64,000 nt of DNA from an uncultured Eggerthellaceae bacterium (lineage in GTDB: Bacteria > Actinomycetota > Coriobacteriia > Coriobacteriales > Eggerthellaceae). The position numbers and the translations under genes are program-made. Positions 8,310-15,921 of this stretch are shown piece after piece. The DNA is taken from the NCBI GenBank assembly GCA_910588905.1, contig CAJURZ010000005.1, forward strand, positions 1 through 64,000, in the 5' to 3' direction. The notes beneath the pieces were generated by a model. The model made no database searches, was not told the DNA's origin, and was given only the letters and a program-made list of their open reading frames with translations. The first letter of the stretch is position 1. Each line of letters begins with the position of its first letter.

Positions 8310-8990
8310 GAAAGCGCTCCCAAGCCTCTCTTCGGTGCAGCTCTTAGGCTGCGGGAGCGCACGACCGCAGGGAAGAAGAGCTGGCCTGTGCTGGGAGCCA
8401 AAGTAGGCGCTAATGAATCCCAGTTCCCGCATTATAGCGGGATGCGCCGTCGTGGCGTAGCTGACCCCTTTGTGACAATCGGGGACTACCAGCGAAGAGC
8501 GTCCGTGTGTCCTCTGTGCGTCAAAGAGAGGAGGCTGTGCGTTTACACGTGCAATGGGAAGCCCTAGAAGCAGACCAGCCGCATATCCCGACCAGGAAGT
8601 GTGAGAACCGACTTGAACGGCATCAGACGTTGGGTGAGAACAGGTTGCGGCCACCAAGGGATGGGTGAGGTGAGTGATTGGTCGAGCGCAGGCAGAGGGC
8701 GCAGTGCGCCCGCTTTCATTGTGGGAAGGTCGGCGCAGCCGAGCTTTCCACAATGATTATCGCCCTTCCCAACGTCCCGAGCGGAAAGGGGCGTTTTCCA
8801 TGCTGCTCACGCCGCTTTGGGTCTTTAGACCCAACCCAAAGCGGTGCGGGTGAGCAGTGTGGGAAACGTTCGCGTGAGCGCCGAGACGCTTGTTTGCTGT
8901 ACTTGACCGCTGCGATATGGGATGTGGAAGGGACGGATTATATAATTGAACAGTCGCATATTCGCGGTTTACCCGCTATCGGTTAGAGGT
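8310..8990. other. Non-coding left segment of the element with large hairpins
   Basis: No convincing gene is found between the attL region and the restriction-modification gene. The segment holds an inverted repeat CATTGTGG...CCACAATG (8717-8755). It also holds a long imperfect hairpin at about 8792-8868, built from CTGCTCAC/GTGAGCAG and CCGCTTTGGGT/ACCCAAAGCGG around a central loop. A strong -10-like TATAAT lies at 8941-8946, about 50 bp before the next start codon. A regulatory leader, a replication or transfer site, or a remnant of older insertions are all possible. Confidence 0.5.
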
Positions 8991-8994
8991 TGCA

Positions 8995-11799
8995 ATGAAT
9001 CAGCTTGAGCAGAAGAAAAGGGCGCAGGAGTTCGCCGAGAAATGGCAAGGAAGAGGGGACGAGAAGCAGGACGCGCAGAACTTCTGGCGCGACCTTCTGG
9101 TGAACGTCTTGGGAGTGCCCTCCACGAGCATCACGAGCTTCATCAGCTTCGAGAGGAAGGTGCAAGGTGGCTTCATAGATGGCTTCATAGAGGACACGGG
9201 CGTTCTCATAGAGCAGAAGAGCCTCGGCGTTGACCTCACGAAGGCAAAGCCGCAATCGGACGGCACGAATCTAACGCCCTACGGCCAGGCGGTGAGGTAC
9301 GCCGCGAAGCTGCCGCTATCCATCCGCCCGCGCTGGATTATCTGCTCCAACTTCGAGCAGTTCCTAATCTATGACCAGGAGACAGACCCCGCAGGGGAGA
9401 ACCCCCACGTCCTCATGCTCGCAGACCTCCCCAGCGAGTTCTACAGGCTTGCGTTCATCACCGACAAGTCGAACTCGCGGCTTGAGAAGGAAAAGACGCT
9501 CTCGGTCAAGGCCGGGGCGGTCGTCGGCAAGCTCTACAACAGCTTCGCCGAGCAGTACCAGAACATCGACACCGACGAGCAGGAGCAGAAGAGCCTCAAC
9601 GTCCTCATAGTTCGCCTGGTGTTCCTGCTCTACGCGGAGGACGCGGGGCTGTTGCAGCATCACGGGGCGCTCTACGACTACCTGAAACCCATACCCGTGC
9701 CGCAGATGCGGCAAGCCATCATAGACCTTTTCAAAGTCCTCAACACCCCGGACGGCACGGGCGGGACGCAAGACGAGCGCGACCCCTACATGAACCCAGA
9801 GCTTCTGGCGTTCCCCTACATCAACGGCGGGCTGTTCTCCGACGAGGCGCTTATAATCCCGCAGTTCACCGACCAGATAAAGCTCGACCTGCTGGTCGAG
9901 GCATCAAGCAAGTTCGATTGGGCGGAGGTGTCGCCCACCATCTTCGGCGCGGTGTTCGAGAGCACCTTGAACCCGGAGACGCGCCACGAGGGCGGTATGC
10001 ACTACACATCCGTGGAGAACATCCACAAGGTAATAGACCCGCTGTTTTTGGACGAGCTGCGCGGGAAGCTGGAAAAGATTGAAGCCTTGAAGTCCGACCG
10101 AGACAGGAGGATAAGGCTCAAGGCTTTCCAAAACGAACTCGCCTCCATAACCGTGTTCGACCCCGCCTGTGGCTCGGGGAACTTCCTCACCGAAAGCTAC
10201 CTGTCACTTCGCAAGCTTGAGAACCGCGTCCTTGAGAACCTGCAAGGAGAGCAGACATCCTTTGAGGTTGGCGGGGATTCGAGCATCATCAAGGTCAAGC
10301 TCTCGCAGTTCTACGGTATAGAGATAAACGACTTCGCGGTATCAGTAGCGAAGACCGCGCTATGGATCGCGGAGTCGCAGATGATTGAGGCGACGCAAGA
10401 GATTGTGTTGCAAGTGCTGGACTTCCTGCCTCTCACGAGCAACAGCAACATAGTCGAGGGAAACGCCTTGAGGATGGATTGGAACGATGTTGTCGATTCG
10501 AGCCTAAGACCCTACATCTGCGGCAACCCGCCCTTTATAGGCCAAGATGGAAAGCTCGAACAGCAACGCGAGGATATGGAGCTTGTCTGGGGTGAAGATT
10601 ACGATGGCTATCTTGATTATGTAACCGGCTGGTACAAGAAAGCTGCCGACTATTTCAAAGATGCCGAAGACGTAAAGTTTGCTTTCGTTTCGACCAATTC
10701 AATCTGTCAGGGTCAGCCTGTGTCCGCGCTCTTCAAACCTCTGTTCGCTGCTGGGTGGAGAATAATATTCGCATGGACGACATTCATTTGGACAAGCGAA
10801 GTCAAAGACAAAGCCCATGTTCACGTAGTCATTGTCGGAATGGGAAAGGGAATTAAAAACAACACCTTTATGTTGTACAAAGACAGTGAGTGCTACAGCG
10901 TTACAAACATCAATCCCTATCTTGCCGATGCGGAAGACTTCTTCATCGACAAGCGGACTAAGCCCCTATCAAGGGAGTTAAGCCCTGCTGTCTACGGCTC
11001 AAAGCCCGCTGACGGGGGCTTTTTGCAAATCAAGGATGAAGCTACTTATCGGCTTGCTATGCAAGACCCAATCGCTGCGAAATATGTAAGACGCTCTCTG
11101 GGCGCAACTGAATTGATTAACGGAAAAGAGCGTTGGTGTCTTTGGCTTGTTGATGCTCCTCCAGGGGATATTGATGGTTCTCCTTTCCTTTCAGAACGGG
11201 TTTCAAATTGCAAAGAGTGGAGGCTGCGGAGCGCGAAAAGACAAACCAATGAAGCAGCTCAAACACCACAGTTATTTGTCGAAATACGTTCAGCGGAAAA
11301 ATCATACCTGTGCCTCCCTGCGCATTTTTCGGGCGGACGCGAGTACTTCACAGCTGATTACGTTGAGGATGAAGCTGTGGCAACTAACGCCTGTTTCATG
11401 ATGGAAGACTCCGATGGTTTTTCCTTTGCCATCATTTCATCTTCTGTGTTCATGCTCTGGCAAAACACAGTGGGTGGACGCTTGAAGTCTGACTGCCGCT
11501 TTGCGAACACGCTAGTTTGGAATACGTTCCCAGTGCCGGACATGAGCGATGAACAGCGCCGCGAGATAGTAGATGGCGGCAAAGGGGTGTTGGAGGCGCG
11601 ACGCAAGTACAGCGATAAGACCTTGGCCGACCTCTACAAACCAGAGAACTTCTTTTTATATCCTGAATTGGTCGAAGCGCATAGGGTCTTGAACACGGCA
11701 GTCTTGCGAGCATACGGATTGAGTGACGAATCCCAAGAGGGGGACATAGCCGCAAAACTCGTAGAGCTTTATTCGCAAATGGTCGGCGTTAAGGAATAG
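8995..11799 (+). CDS. Type IIL (MmeI-like) single-chain restriction-modification enzyme
   Basis: This 934-aa protein matches the MmeI family in size and layout. The N-terminal nuclease domain has D62 and E73-x-K75 (IDGFIEDTGVLIEQKS). A helical spacer follows, then adenine-methyltransferase motif I DPACGSGNF near residue 389 and motif IV NPPF near 511. The C-terminal part should be the target recognition domain. Such enzymes cut DNA some 20 bp from an asymmetric site and methylate one strand for self-protection, with no separate methylase. Base composition shifts: up to about 10560 it is GC-rich like the host, and from there to about 11500 it is visibly AT-richer. The start has GAGG 5 nt upstream. 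It is likely defensive cargo that stabilises the element. Confidence 0.88.
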   Translation: MNQLEQKKRAQEFAEKWQGRGDEKQDAQNFWRDLLVNVLGVPSTSITSFISFERKVQGGFIDGFIEDTGVLIEQKSLGVDLTKAKPQSDGTNLTPYGQAVRYAAKLPLSIRPRWIICSNFEQFLIYDQETDPAGENPHVLMLADLPSEFYRLAFITDKSNSRLEKEKTLSVKAGAVVGKLYNSFAEQYQNIDTDEQEQKSLNVLIVRLVFLLYAEDAGLLQHHGALYDYLKPIPVPQMRQAIIDLFKVLNTPDGTGGTQDERDPYMNPELLAFPYINGGLFSDEALIIPQFTDQIKLDLLVEASSKFDWAEVSPTIFGAVFESTLNPETRHEGGMHYTSVENIHKVIDPLFLDELRGKLEKIEALKSDRDRRIRLKAFQNELASITVFDPACGSGNFLTESYLSLRKLENRVLENLQGEQTSFEVGGDSSIIKVKLSQFYGIEINDFAVSVAKTALWIAESQMIEATQEIVLQVLDFLPLTSNSNIVEGNALRMDWNDVVDSSLRPYICGNPPFIGQDGKLEQQREDMELVWGEDYDGYLDYVTGWYKKAADYFKDAEDVKFAFVSTNSICQGQPVSALFKPLFAAGWRIIFAWTTFIWTSEVKDKAHVHVVIVGMGKGIKNNTFMLYKDSECYSVTNINPYLADAEDFFIDKRTKPLSRELSPAVYGSKPADGGFLQIKDEATYRLAMQDPIAAKYVRRSLGATELINGKERWCLWLVDAPPGDIDGSPFLSERVSNCKEWRLRSAKRQTNEAAQTPQLFVEIRSAEKSYLCLPAHFSGGREYFTADYVEDEAVATNACFMMEDSDGFSFAIISSSVFMLWQNTVGGRLKSDCRFANTLVWNTFPVPDMSDEQRREIVDGGKGVLEARRKYSDKTLADLYKPENFFLYPELVEAHRVLNTAVLRAYGLSDESQEGDIAAKLVELYSQMVGVKE

Positions 11800-11832
11800 G
11801 CACCCGCTATATCACACTTGCAAGGAGCAAAC

Positions 11833-12045
11833 ATGGATAAACTCACAGAGGCAATCCAAGGTGCGGAGCTTTCAATCCTCAAGGCTTTCATGCAGACCGA
11901 CACCGCCGAGGATGCCACGGCCATGTGGATGGCTCTCTCGAAGTCCGTTGACGATTCGGCGCGAATCAGAATCAAGGAGCTGGGCGGCGACGTGGACGCA
12001 GCACGGGCGGCGCTGGACGCCTTCTCGCTGCAAAACCCCATCTAG
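11833..12045 (+). CDS. Small protein of unknown function (70 aa)
   Basis: ATG 11833 is preceded by AAGGAG with 5-nt spacing, and the gene lies 33 bp after the restriction-modification gene, so it is probably co-transcribed. The product is predicted to be helical and acidic (MDKLTEAIQGAEL, EDATAMWMALSKSVDD) with no membrane segment or recognisable motif. It could be a modulator of the neighbouring enzyme, but nothing in the sequence proves this. Confidence 0.6.
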   Translation: MDKLTEAIQGAELSILKAFMQTDTAEDATAMWMALSKSVDDSARIRIKELGGDVDAARAALDAFSLQNPI

Positions 12046-12328
12046 CGGCAGCCCTCCTCACGAACCGGCGGAAAGGTGCGCCGTACACAGACAGCCTCCT
12101 AGCGTCCGACGCGGCCTCCCCTTTTCAGATAACCCTCACGCTGCACATCGTCTCGCCCCCGATCTACCGCATCAAGGCGCGAAAAACTTTTCGACCCCGT
12201 GCTGGCTTGCCAGCATCGAAAACTTTTTCGCTCTATTCCTTGACACGGCAGGGCGGAGGCGAGGTCTGCGCATCGCAAGGAACATCACGAAAAGGGAAGA
12301 TGTTCGACTGGATGCAAGGAGGCTTCTC
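12046..12328. other. Gene-free stretch with a long inverted repeat
   Basis: The arms GCGAAAAACTTTTCGA (12179-12194) and TCGAAAACTTTTTCGC (12216-12231) pair with one mismatch and enclose a second stem, GCTGGC/GCCAGC (12201-12214). This could form a hairpin of about 53 nt or a cruciform upstream of the next small gene. No gene is supported here. Confidence 0.5.
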
Positions 12329-12640
12329 ATGGCTGTGTACAAGACGCTTTCCCTCTACGAGTTCGAGCAGGAGTTCCGCGACTTCGGAAGGGACTACTAC
12401 TCGCGAGATGCATACAGCTACCTGTACGAGCTTCTAAGCGACGGCAGCGCCGAACTTGATGTGATAGCCGTCTGCTGCGACTGGGCGGAATCGGACGCGG
12501 GCGAGCTTTGGGACGAATACGGCTACATGGTCGGCGGCGGCGAGTTCACGAGCCAGGGCTTTAAGTCGCTCCTCGAGACGCTCGAAGCCCATACGATGGT
12601 AGTACAGCTCCCCGACAGCTTCCTCGTCGCCAGTTTCTAG
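12329..12640 (+). CDS. Acidic small protein of unknown function (103 aa)
   Basis: ATG 12329 follows AAGGAGG at a good distance. The product is strongly acidic and rich in aromatic residues (SLYEFEQEFRDFGRDYYSRDAYSYLYELL, shown in parts: YEFEQEFRDFG, DYYSRDAY, CCDWAESDAGELWDEYG). There is no membrane segment or known motif. The acidity would suit a DNA mimic such as an anti-restriction protein, but this is only a guess from composition. It is followed by a strong hairpin shared with the convergent gene at 12691-12873. Confidence 0.6.
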   Translation: MAVYKTLSLYEFEQEFRDFGRDYYSRDAYSYLYELLSDGSAELDVIAVCCDWAESDAGELWDEYGYMVGGGEFTSQGFKSLLETLEAHTMVVQLPDSFLVASF

Positions 12641-12650
12641 GGAGCATCCG

Positions 12651-12675
12651 CCAGCCCCGCCGACGGCGGGGCTGG
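12651..12675. terminator. Bidirectional terminator hairpin
   Basis: A perfect 11-bp stem (CCAGCCCCGCC / GGCGGGGCTGG) with a 3-nt loop lies between the convergent genes 12329-12640 (+) and 12691-12873 (-). Confidence 0.7.
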
Positions 12676-12690
12676 CTCTTGCGCCACGCC

Positions 12691-12873
12691 CTAAAGCTCC
12701 CTTCCCGCTTCACGCGCAAGGTGCGCAGCGCACCTGTCGAGGACATACGCCACGAGCCAGGTCAGCTCCTCCGGGTACTCCCCGCGCCCCGTGAGGGCTG
12801 CGGAGGCACCGCGCATCGCTATCACTGCGTCGTCTATCGCATCGACCAGCCTCACGTCCATCTCCTCTTCCAT
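12691..12873 (-). CDS. Small protein of unknown function (60 aa), opposite strand
   Basis: This short gene is supported by an excellent ribosome site, AAGGAGGTGATTGC immediately before its ATG, which nearly matches the full anti-16S sequence. The product (MEEEMDVRLVDAIDDAVIAM...) is predicted to be helical, with acidic N-terminal and basic C-terminal parts. It is the only well-supported minus-strand gene in the element. It faces the 103-aa gene across a terminator hairpin. Function unknown. Confidence 0.6.
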   Translation of the reverse strand: MEEEMDVRLVDAIDDAVIAMRGASAALTGRGEYPEELTWLVAYVLDRCAAHLAREAGREL

Positions 12874-13309
12874 GCAATCACCTCCTTCCCCAAAGAAAGC
12901 CTAGTCGCGCCACCGCCTTTCGTCTGCCGCCTATATCCAGCAATCGCGCATATTCTCCGCACGGGTTCCGTGCGGAGGGCTTGCGGGCAAGCCCCGTTTC
13001 CCGCGCTGCGCACGGGAGCTTCCGCGCCCCTTCGGCCACGGAAGCCCGCTACGCGCGAAGCCCCAATCCTTGCGGATTGGAGTTTCGTGCTCCGCTCTCG
13101 CTGCGGCTCGCTCGATGGCTCCCAAGGGTCGCCATCGCTCGCCTCCGCTCACGCCGCCGCGCCCCCGTGAGGCGGCTCCTTCGACGGCTCCCAGGGGTCG
13201 CCGTCAGTCGCCGCTCACGCGCTGCGCAGCTCTCGCGCCCATGCACGCCGCCCGCTCCTTCGACGACTCCCAGGGGTCGCCGTCAGTCGCGGGCGGCGTG
13301 CGGCGCTCA
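12874..13309. other. GC-rich gene-free region upstream of the mobilization genes
   Basis: Open frames here are long only because GC is high; none has a ribosome site or plausible protein. The region contains the three 32-bp direct repeats listed separately and several short inverted repeats (for example AATCC-TTGC-GGATT near 13064). Confidence 0.5.
13111..13290. repeat. Three 32-bp direct repeats
   Basis: Copies lie at 13111-13142, 13180-13211 and 13259-13290. Each contains GGCTCCCA(A/G)GGGTCGCC or its variant GACTCCCAGGGGTCGCC, followed by (A/G)TC..TCGC. The second and third differ at one base; the first is more diverged. Centre spacing is 69 and 79 bp. They sit just upstream of the inverted-repeat array and could be iteron-like binding sites of the mobilization proteins. 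Confidence 0.6.
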
Positions 13310-13350
13310 CATGACTGCCCGCCGCTGGTATAATGCAGTCGGCAGTCATG
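13310..13350 (+). promoter_or_regulatory. Inverted repeat enclosing a TATAAT -10 box
   Basis: CATGACTGCC (13310-13319) and GGCAGTCATG (13341-13350) are perfect 10-bp inverted repeats around a 21-nt centre that includes TATAAT (13329-13334). This looks like a promoter of the mobilization operon covered by its operator, with MobC or another DNA-binding protein as possible repressor. Confidence 0.55.
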
Positions 13351-13358
13351 CCAGGAAC

Positions 13359-13534
13359 GAGTTTGTAACGACATTCGCCGTTACAAACTCAACCTGGGTC
13401 GCCCTCGGCCAGGATTTAGCTGTCCGCTAAATCGCTTCGCCGGGCGACGGGCGCACCCGATTCAAAACAGCCCTTCGGTCTGTTTTGCTCGGATGCTTGC
13501 CTCCCACCATTAGCTGGCTGCTAATGTCGGGAGG
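13359..13534. other. Candidate oriT: tandem perfect inverted repeats
   Basis: Within 176 bp directly upstream of mobC there are successive hairpins. GAGTTTGTAACG/CGTTACAAACTC lies at 13359-13390 (12 bp, loop 8). ATTTAGC/GCTAAAT lies at 13414-13432. CAAAACAG/CTGTTTTG lies at 13463-13487. The last is CCTCCC-CATTAGC/GCTAATG-GGGAGG at 13500-13534. A weaker CCTGG/CCAGG pair lies at 13393-13413. Relaxases of this type nick next to an inverted repeat adjacent to mobC, so one of these stems is the likely nick-site landmark. Confidence 0.6.
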
Positions 13535-13557
13535 ATGCGGCGGGCTAGGAGGCTCCC

Positions 13558-14013
13558 ATGTCGAAAGACAAGTATTTCAACATCCGCCTAAGCTCCGCCG
13601 AGCGTCAGAAATTGCAGCGCTCGGCTAAGCGAGCCGGGCTGTCAATGTCTGACTACGTGCGCTCCATCATCAACGCCGACGATGGCAGCGGCACGGTTCA
13701 GCTCGTGCAGATGAACGTCGATGAAAAGCGCATCGCGGATCTTCTGCACGAGCTGAAGAAGTCGGGGACTAACCTCAACCAAATCGCCTACAAGCTCAAC
13801 GCCAGGGGCGACATCGACCTAGGCGAGTTCGGCGAGGCCGTGCGCCGCCACAGGCAAGCTGCCAGCGACGTTTCCGACTTCATGGAAGAGCTGCGCCCGC
13901 GCCGCGCCCCGGATGCCCAAGCCGCAGCGCAACCGACAGACGAAGGGCGCGTAGACGCAAGCCCGCAAGCGCCCAAGAAGCTCAACATCAAGATAAGGAG
14001 GGCGGAGAAGTGA
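13558..14013 (+). CDS. mobC: Relaxosome accessory protein MobC
   Basis: This 151-aa protein has an N-terminal ribbon-helix-helix-like segment (YFNIRLSSAERQKLQRSAKRAGLSMSDYVR, seen in pieces: FNIRLSSAERQKL, AKRAGLSMSDYVRS) and the MobC core LKKSGTNLNQIAYKLNARG. MobC helps the relaxase bind and open oriT. Ribosome site GGAGG lies 6-10 nt upstream, inside the last hairpin of the oriT array, so folding could also regulate translation. The stop codon overlaps the relaxase start (GTGA). Confidence 0.9.
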   Translation: MSKDKYFNIRLSSAERQKLQRSAKRAGLSMSDYVRSIINADDGSGTVQLVQMNVDEKRIADLLHELKKSGTNLNQIAYKLNARGDIDLGEFGEAVRRHRQAASDVSDFMEELRPRRAPDAQAAAQPTDEGRVDASPQAPKKLNIKIRRAEK

Positions 14014-14954
14014 TAGTCAAGTGCCAGACGTTCAAGACCACGACCTTCTACAAGTCCGCCACCCAAAGGAGCGGCTACCTTGAGCGCGAGGGGCGAGCCA
14101 TCGGAGGGGCGACCACGCAAAACATCGCGGACAACGACCGATGGTACGCGGAGATGGACAAGACCACGGAGCGCTACCACCTGCGCGGCTGCGTCATCGG
14201 GCGCGAGTTCATCTTGTCACCGTGCCTCGATGACGCGGCTACCCCGGAGCAGATGCGGGAGTTCGCGCACCAGTGGCTGGCCGAGTGCTTCCCCGACAAC
14301 GAGGCGGCGGTCATCATCCACGAGGACAACAAGGAGCGCATGGGCAGGGGCGAGGAGCCTATAGCCCATGCGCACGTCTACGTGAACGCGCCAGACCTCG
14401 AGACGGGCAAGAAGACCGTCCTCGACAACACCCGCGTCCGCTTCATCCACGACTGCGCACAGGACATGAGCCGCGAGAGGGGATGGAGCGAGCAGGAGAA
14501 GTACTACGACCTCGACAAGGGCGAGGTTCGCACCATCAAGAGCAAGCGGGCGGAGCATGAGCGCCGCCCGAAGTGGCAGCGCTTGCAGGAAAGGGCTAAT
14601 CCCGAATACGACGCGTCCAAGGCCAAGCGGGCAGGGATAACCAGAGACGAGTTCGAGCAGGTGCGTCAGGGGCGCTCCTTCGAGAAGACCTACATCCGCC
14701 GCTCCCTCAAGGAGGCAAGAGAGCAGATGATAGCCGACCCCACCTTGAAGCTCGCAGAGGCGATGAAGCAGCGGGGCATCAGTATCGAAGTGGCCAAGGA
14801 CGGGGACTTGAAGTTCAGGCGCGAGGGAAGCAAGCTCTCCTTCAAAGGTTCGACTATCGGCGAGCAGTACGGGCGGAAGAGCTTAGAACGCGCCATCAAA
14901 GCCGGACGTGAGGCTGCGCTGGAACGTGCGGGCAACGGAATCGAGAGAGGCTAG
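14010..14954 (+). CDS. Relaxase (MobA/VirD2-like, MOBP type)
   Basis: This 314-aa mobilization nuclease starts at GTG 14010 with GGAGG upstream. The N-terminal domain has a candidate catalytic tyrosine in SGYLEREGR and the metal-binding H-x-H motif EEPIAHAHVYVNA (H120, H122). It would cleave one strand at oriT and lead it into the recipient. It is shorter than helicase-fused relaxases and ends in a basic helical region. The gene is coupled to mobC by a 4-bp overlap. Confidence 0.88.
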   Translation: MIVKCQTFKTTTFYKSATQRSGYLEREGRAIGGATTQNIADNDRWYAEMDKTTERYHLRGCVIGREFILSPCLDDAATPEQMREFAHQWLAECFPDNEAAVIIHEDNKERMGRGEEPIAHAHVYVNAPDLETGKKTVLDNTRVRFIHDCAQDMSRERGWSEQEKYYDLDKGEVRTIKSKRAEHERRPKWQRLQERANPEYDASKAKRAGITRDEFEQVRQGRSFEKTYIRRSLKEAREQMIADPTLKLAEAMKQRGISIEVAKDGDLKFRREGSKLSFKGSTIGEQYGRKSLERAIKAGREAALERAGNGIERG

Positions 14955-15032
14955 CCCTTCCAGACAACCCTCGCACGCCCTCCGGCTTGCAAAAAGCGGC
15001 GTGGGGCTATATACTTTTCGAGCATGAACAAA

Positions 15033-15055
15033 AAAAGTTCATACTATGAACTTTT
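15033..15055. promoter_or_regulatory. Operator-like palindrome upstream of the 282-aa gene
   Basis: The perfect inverted repeat AAAAGTTCATA-C-TATGAACTTTT has 11-bp arms. A further half site, CATGAAC, lies at 15023-15029, and TATACT, a possible -10 box, at 15010-15015. The layout fits repressor control of the genes that follow (15073 onward). Confidence 0.6.
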
Positions 15056-15072
15056 AGAGTGAAGGAAAGCGT

Positions 15073-15921
15073 ATGACTTTTATTCAGAAGGTGCAAAGGC
15101 TCGTGGAAGGTCTTCTCCCCGACGAGCTTGTGAGGGGTCGAGCTGGTTACAAGTTCCAGTTCTCCGACAAGCTGACAAAGCTGATTATCGAACGGCGCAT
15201 CAAGGATCTCTCCTACTACGCTGACCTGACGAACAGCGAAATCGTAGAGAGAACCTTGATGAGCCTTCTGCCTAGGAGCGCCACAGCGTCGAGGTACGTG
15301 AACCAGGTTCTCCTGGGTAGACGCTACGCCTATGACCTGAAAGGAAAGCTCGTCGAGGAACCTTATGGCATCCGCGAAGCTCTCATAGACATATTTCGCG
15401 ACAACGCAGACGGAACCGACAAGGCGCATCATGACAACCTGCGCCCCCTCGTCGTGTTCACGCGTGAGATTTTGCCAAGACGCTACGCTACCTACAAGCG
15501 CAACCTTGGCGAGGAGGGCTGGCAGGGCTTCGTCGTCAAAAAGTGGGAGGCGATGGAGCGTGACATTAAGCACTCCCAAGACGGCGAGAAGGATGTTCTC
15601 AAATCCATCAGGAACGTCAGCGACCGCAAGTACCGAGACCAGTACGCATTCGAGCTGGAAAAGGAATACCCGGAGATTCTTCCATTCAACTACGTCGTGA
15701 ACATCCTGGACAACTGGGACATCCTCAAATCGTTCTCCTCGACCTACGAGTTCCTTTTCGCTTTCATCGAGGGGCTTGAGCCTTGGCATGATGCTGACAT
15801 TGACCGCATCGAGTTTCAGTCCATCTGCGATGAAGTCATGCTTCCGTGGGACGAGCAGAGCGACCCTTCCGACGTTGAGGGTTTCGCCATCGAGGGGATT
15901 GAGTGGGATGCGCGGTCTTAG
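15073..15921 (+). CDS. Unknown protein between relaxase and coupling protein (282 aa)
   Basis: ATG 15073 is preceded by AAGGAAAG. The product is soluble, charged and mostly helical (TFIQKVQRLVEGLLPDELV, ILPRRYATYKRNLGEEGWQG) with an acidic C-terminus. No known motif was recognised. It has its own operator-like palindrome and its end overlaps the coupling-protein start by 14 bp, so it is tied to transfer or to control of the element. A regulator or accessory transfer factor is possible; function is unknown. Confidence 0.65.
   Translation: MTFIQKVQRLVEGLLPDELVRGRAGYKFQFSDKLTKLIIERRIKDLSYYADLTNSEIVERTLMSLLPRSATASRYVNQVLLGRRYAYDLKGKLVEEPYGIREALIDIFRDNADGTDKAHHDNLRPLVVFTREILPRRYATYKRNLGEEGWQGFVVKKWEAMERDIKHSQDGEKDVLKSIRNVSDRKYRDQYAFELEKEYPEILPFNYVVNILDNWDILKSFSSTYEFLFAFIEGLEPWHDADIDRIEFQSICDEVMLPWDEQSDPSDVEGFAIEGIEWDARS

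Noticed and set aside
8163..8753. Long minus-strand open frame (196 codons) and an overlapping plus-strand frame 8181-8567 at the left end of the element
   Set aside because: Neither has a ribosome site, composition is low-quality and the frames cover putative integrase arm sites. GC-driven open frames are common here.
12679..13430. Overlapping GC-rich open frames before mobC on both strands (for example 12679-13170 and 12981-13430)
   Set aside because: They run through direct repeats and the promoter-like inverted repeat and have Arg/Ala/Pro-rich, non-protein-like translations. Only 12691-12873 on the minus strand has good start signals.
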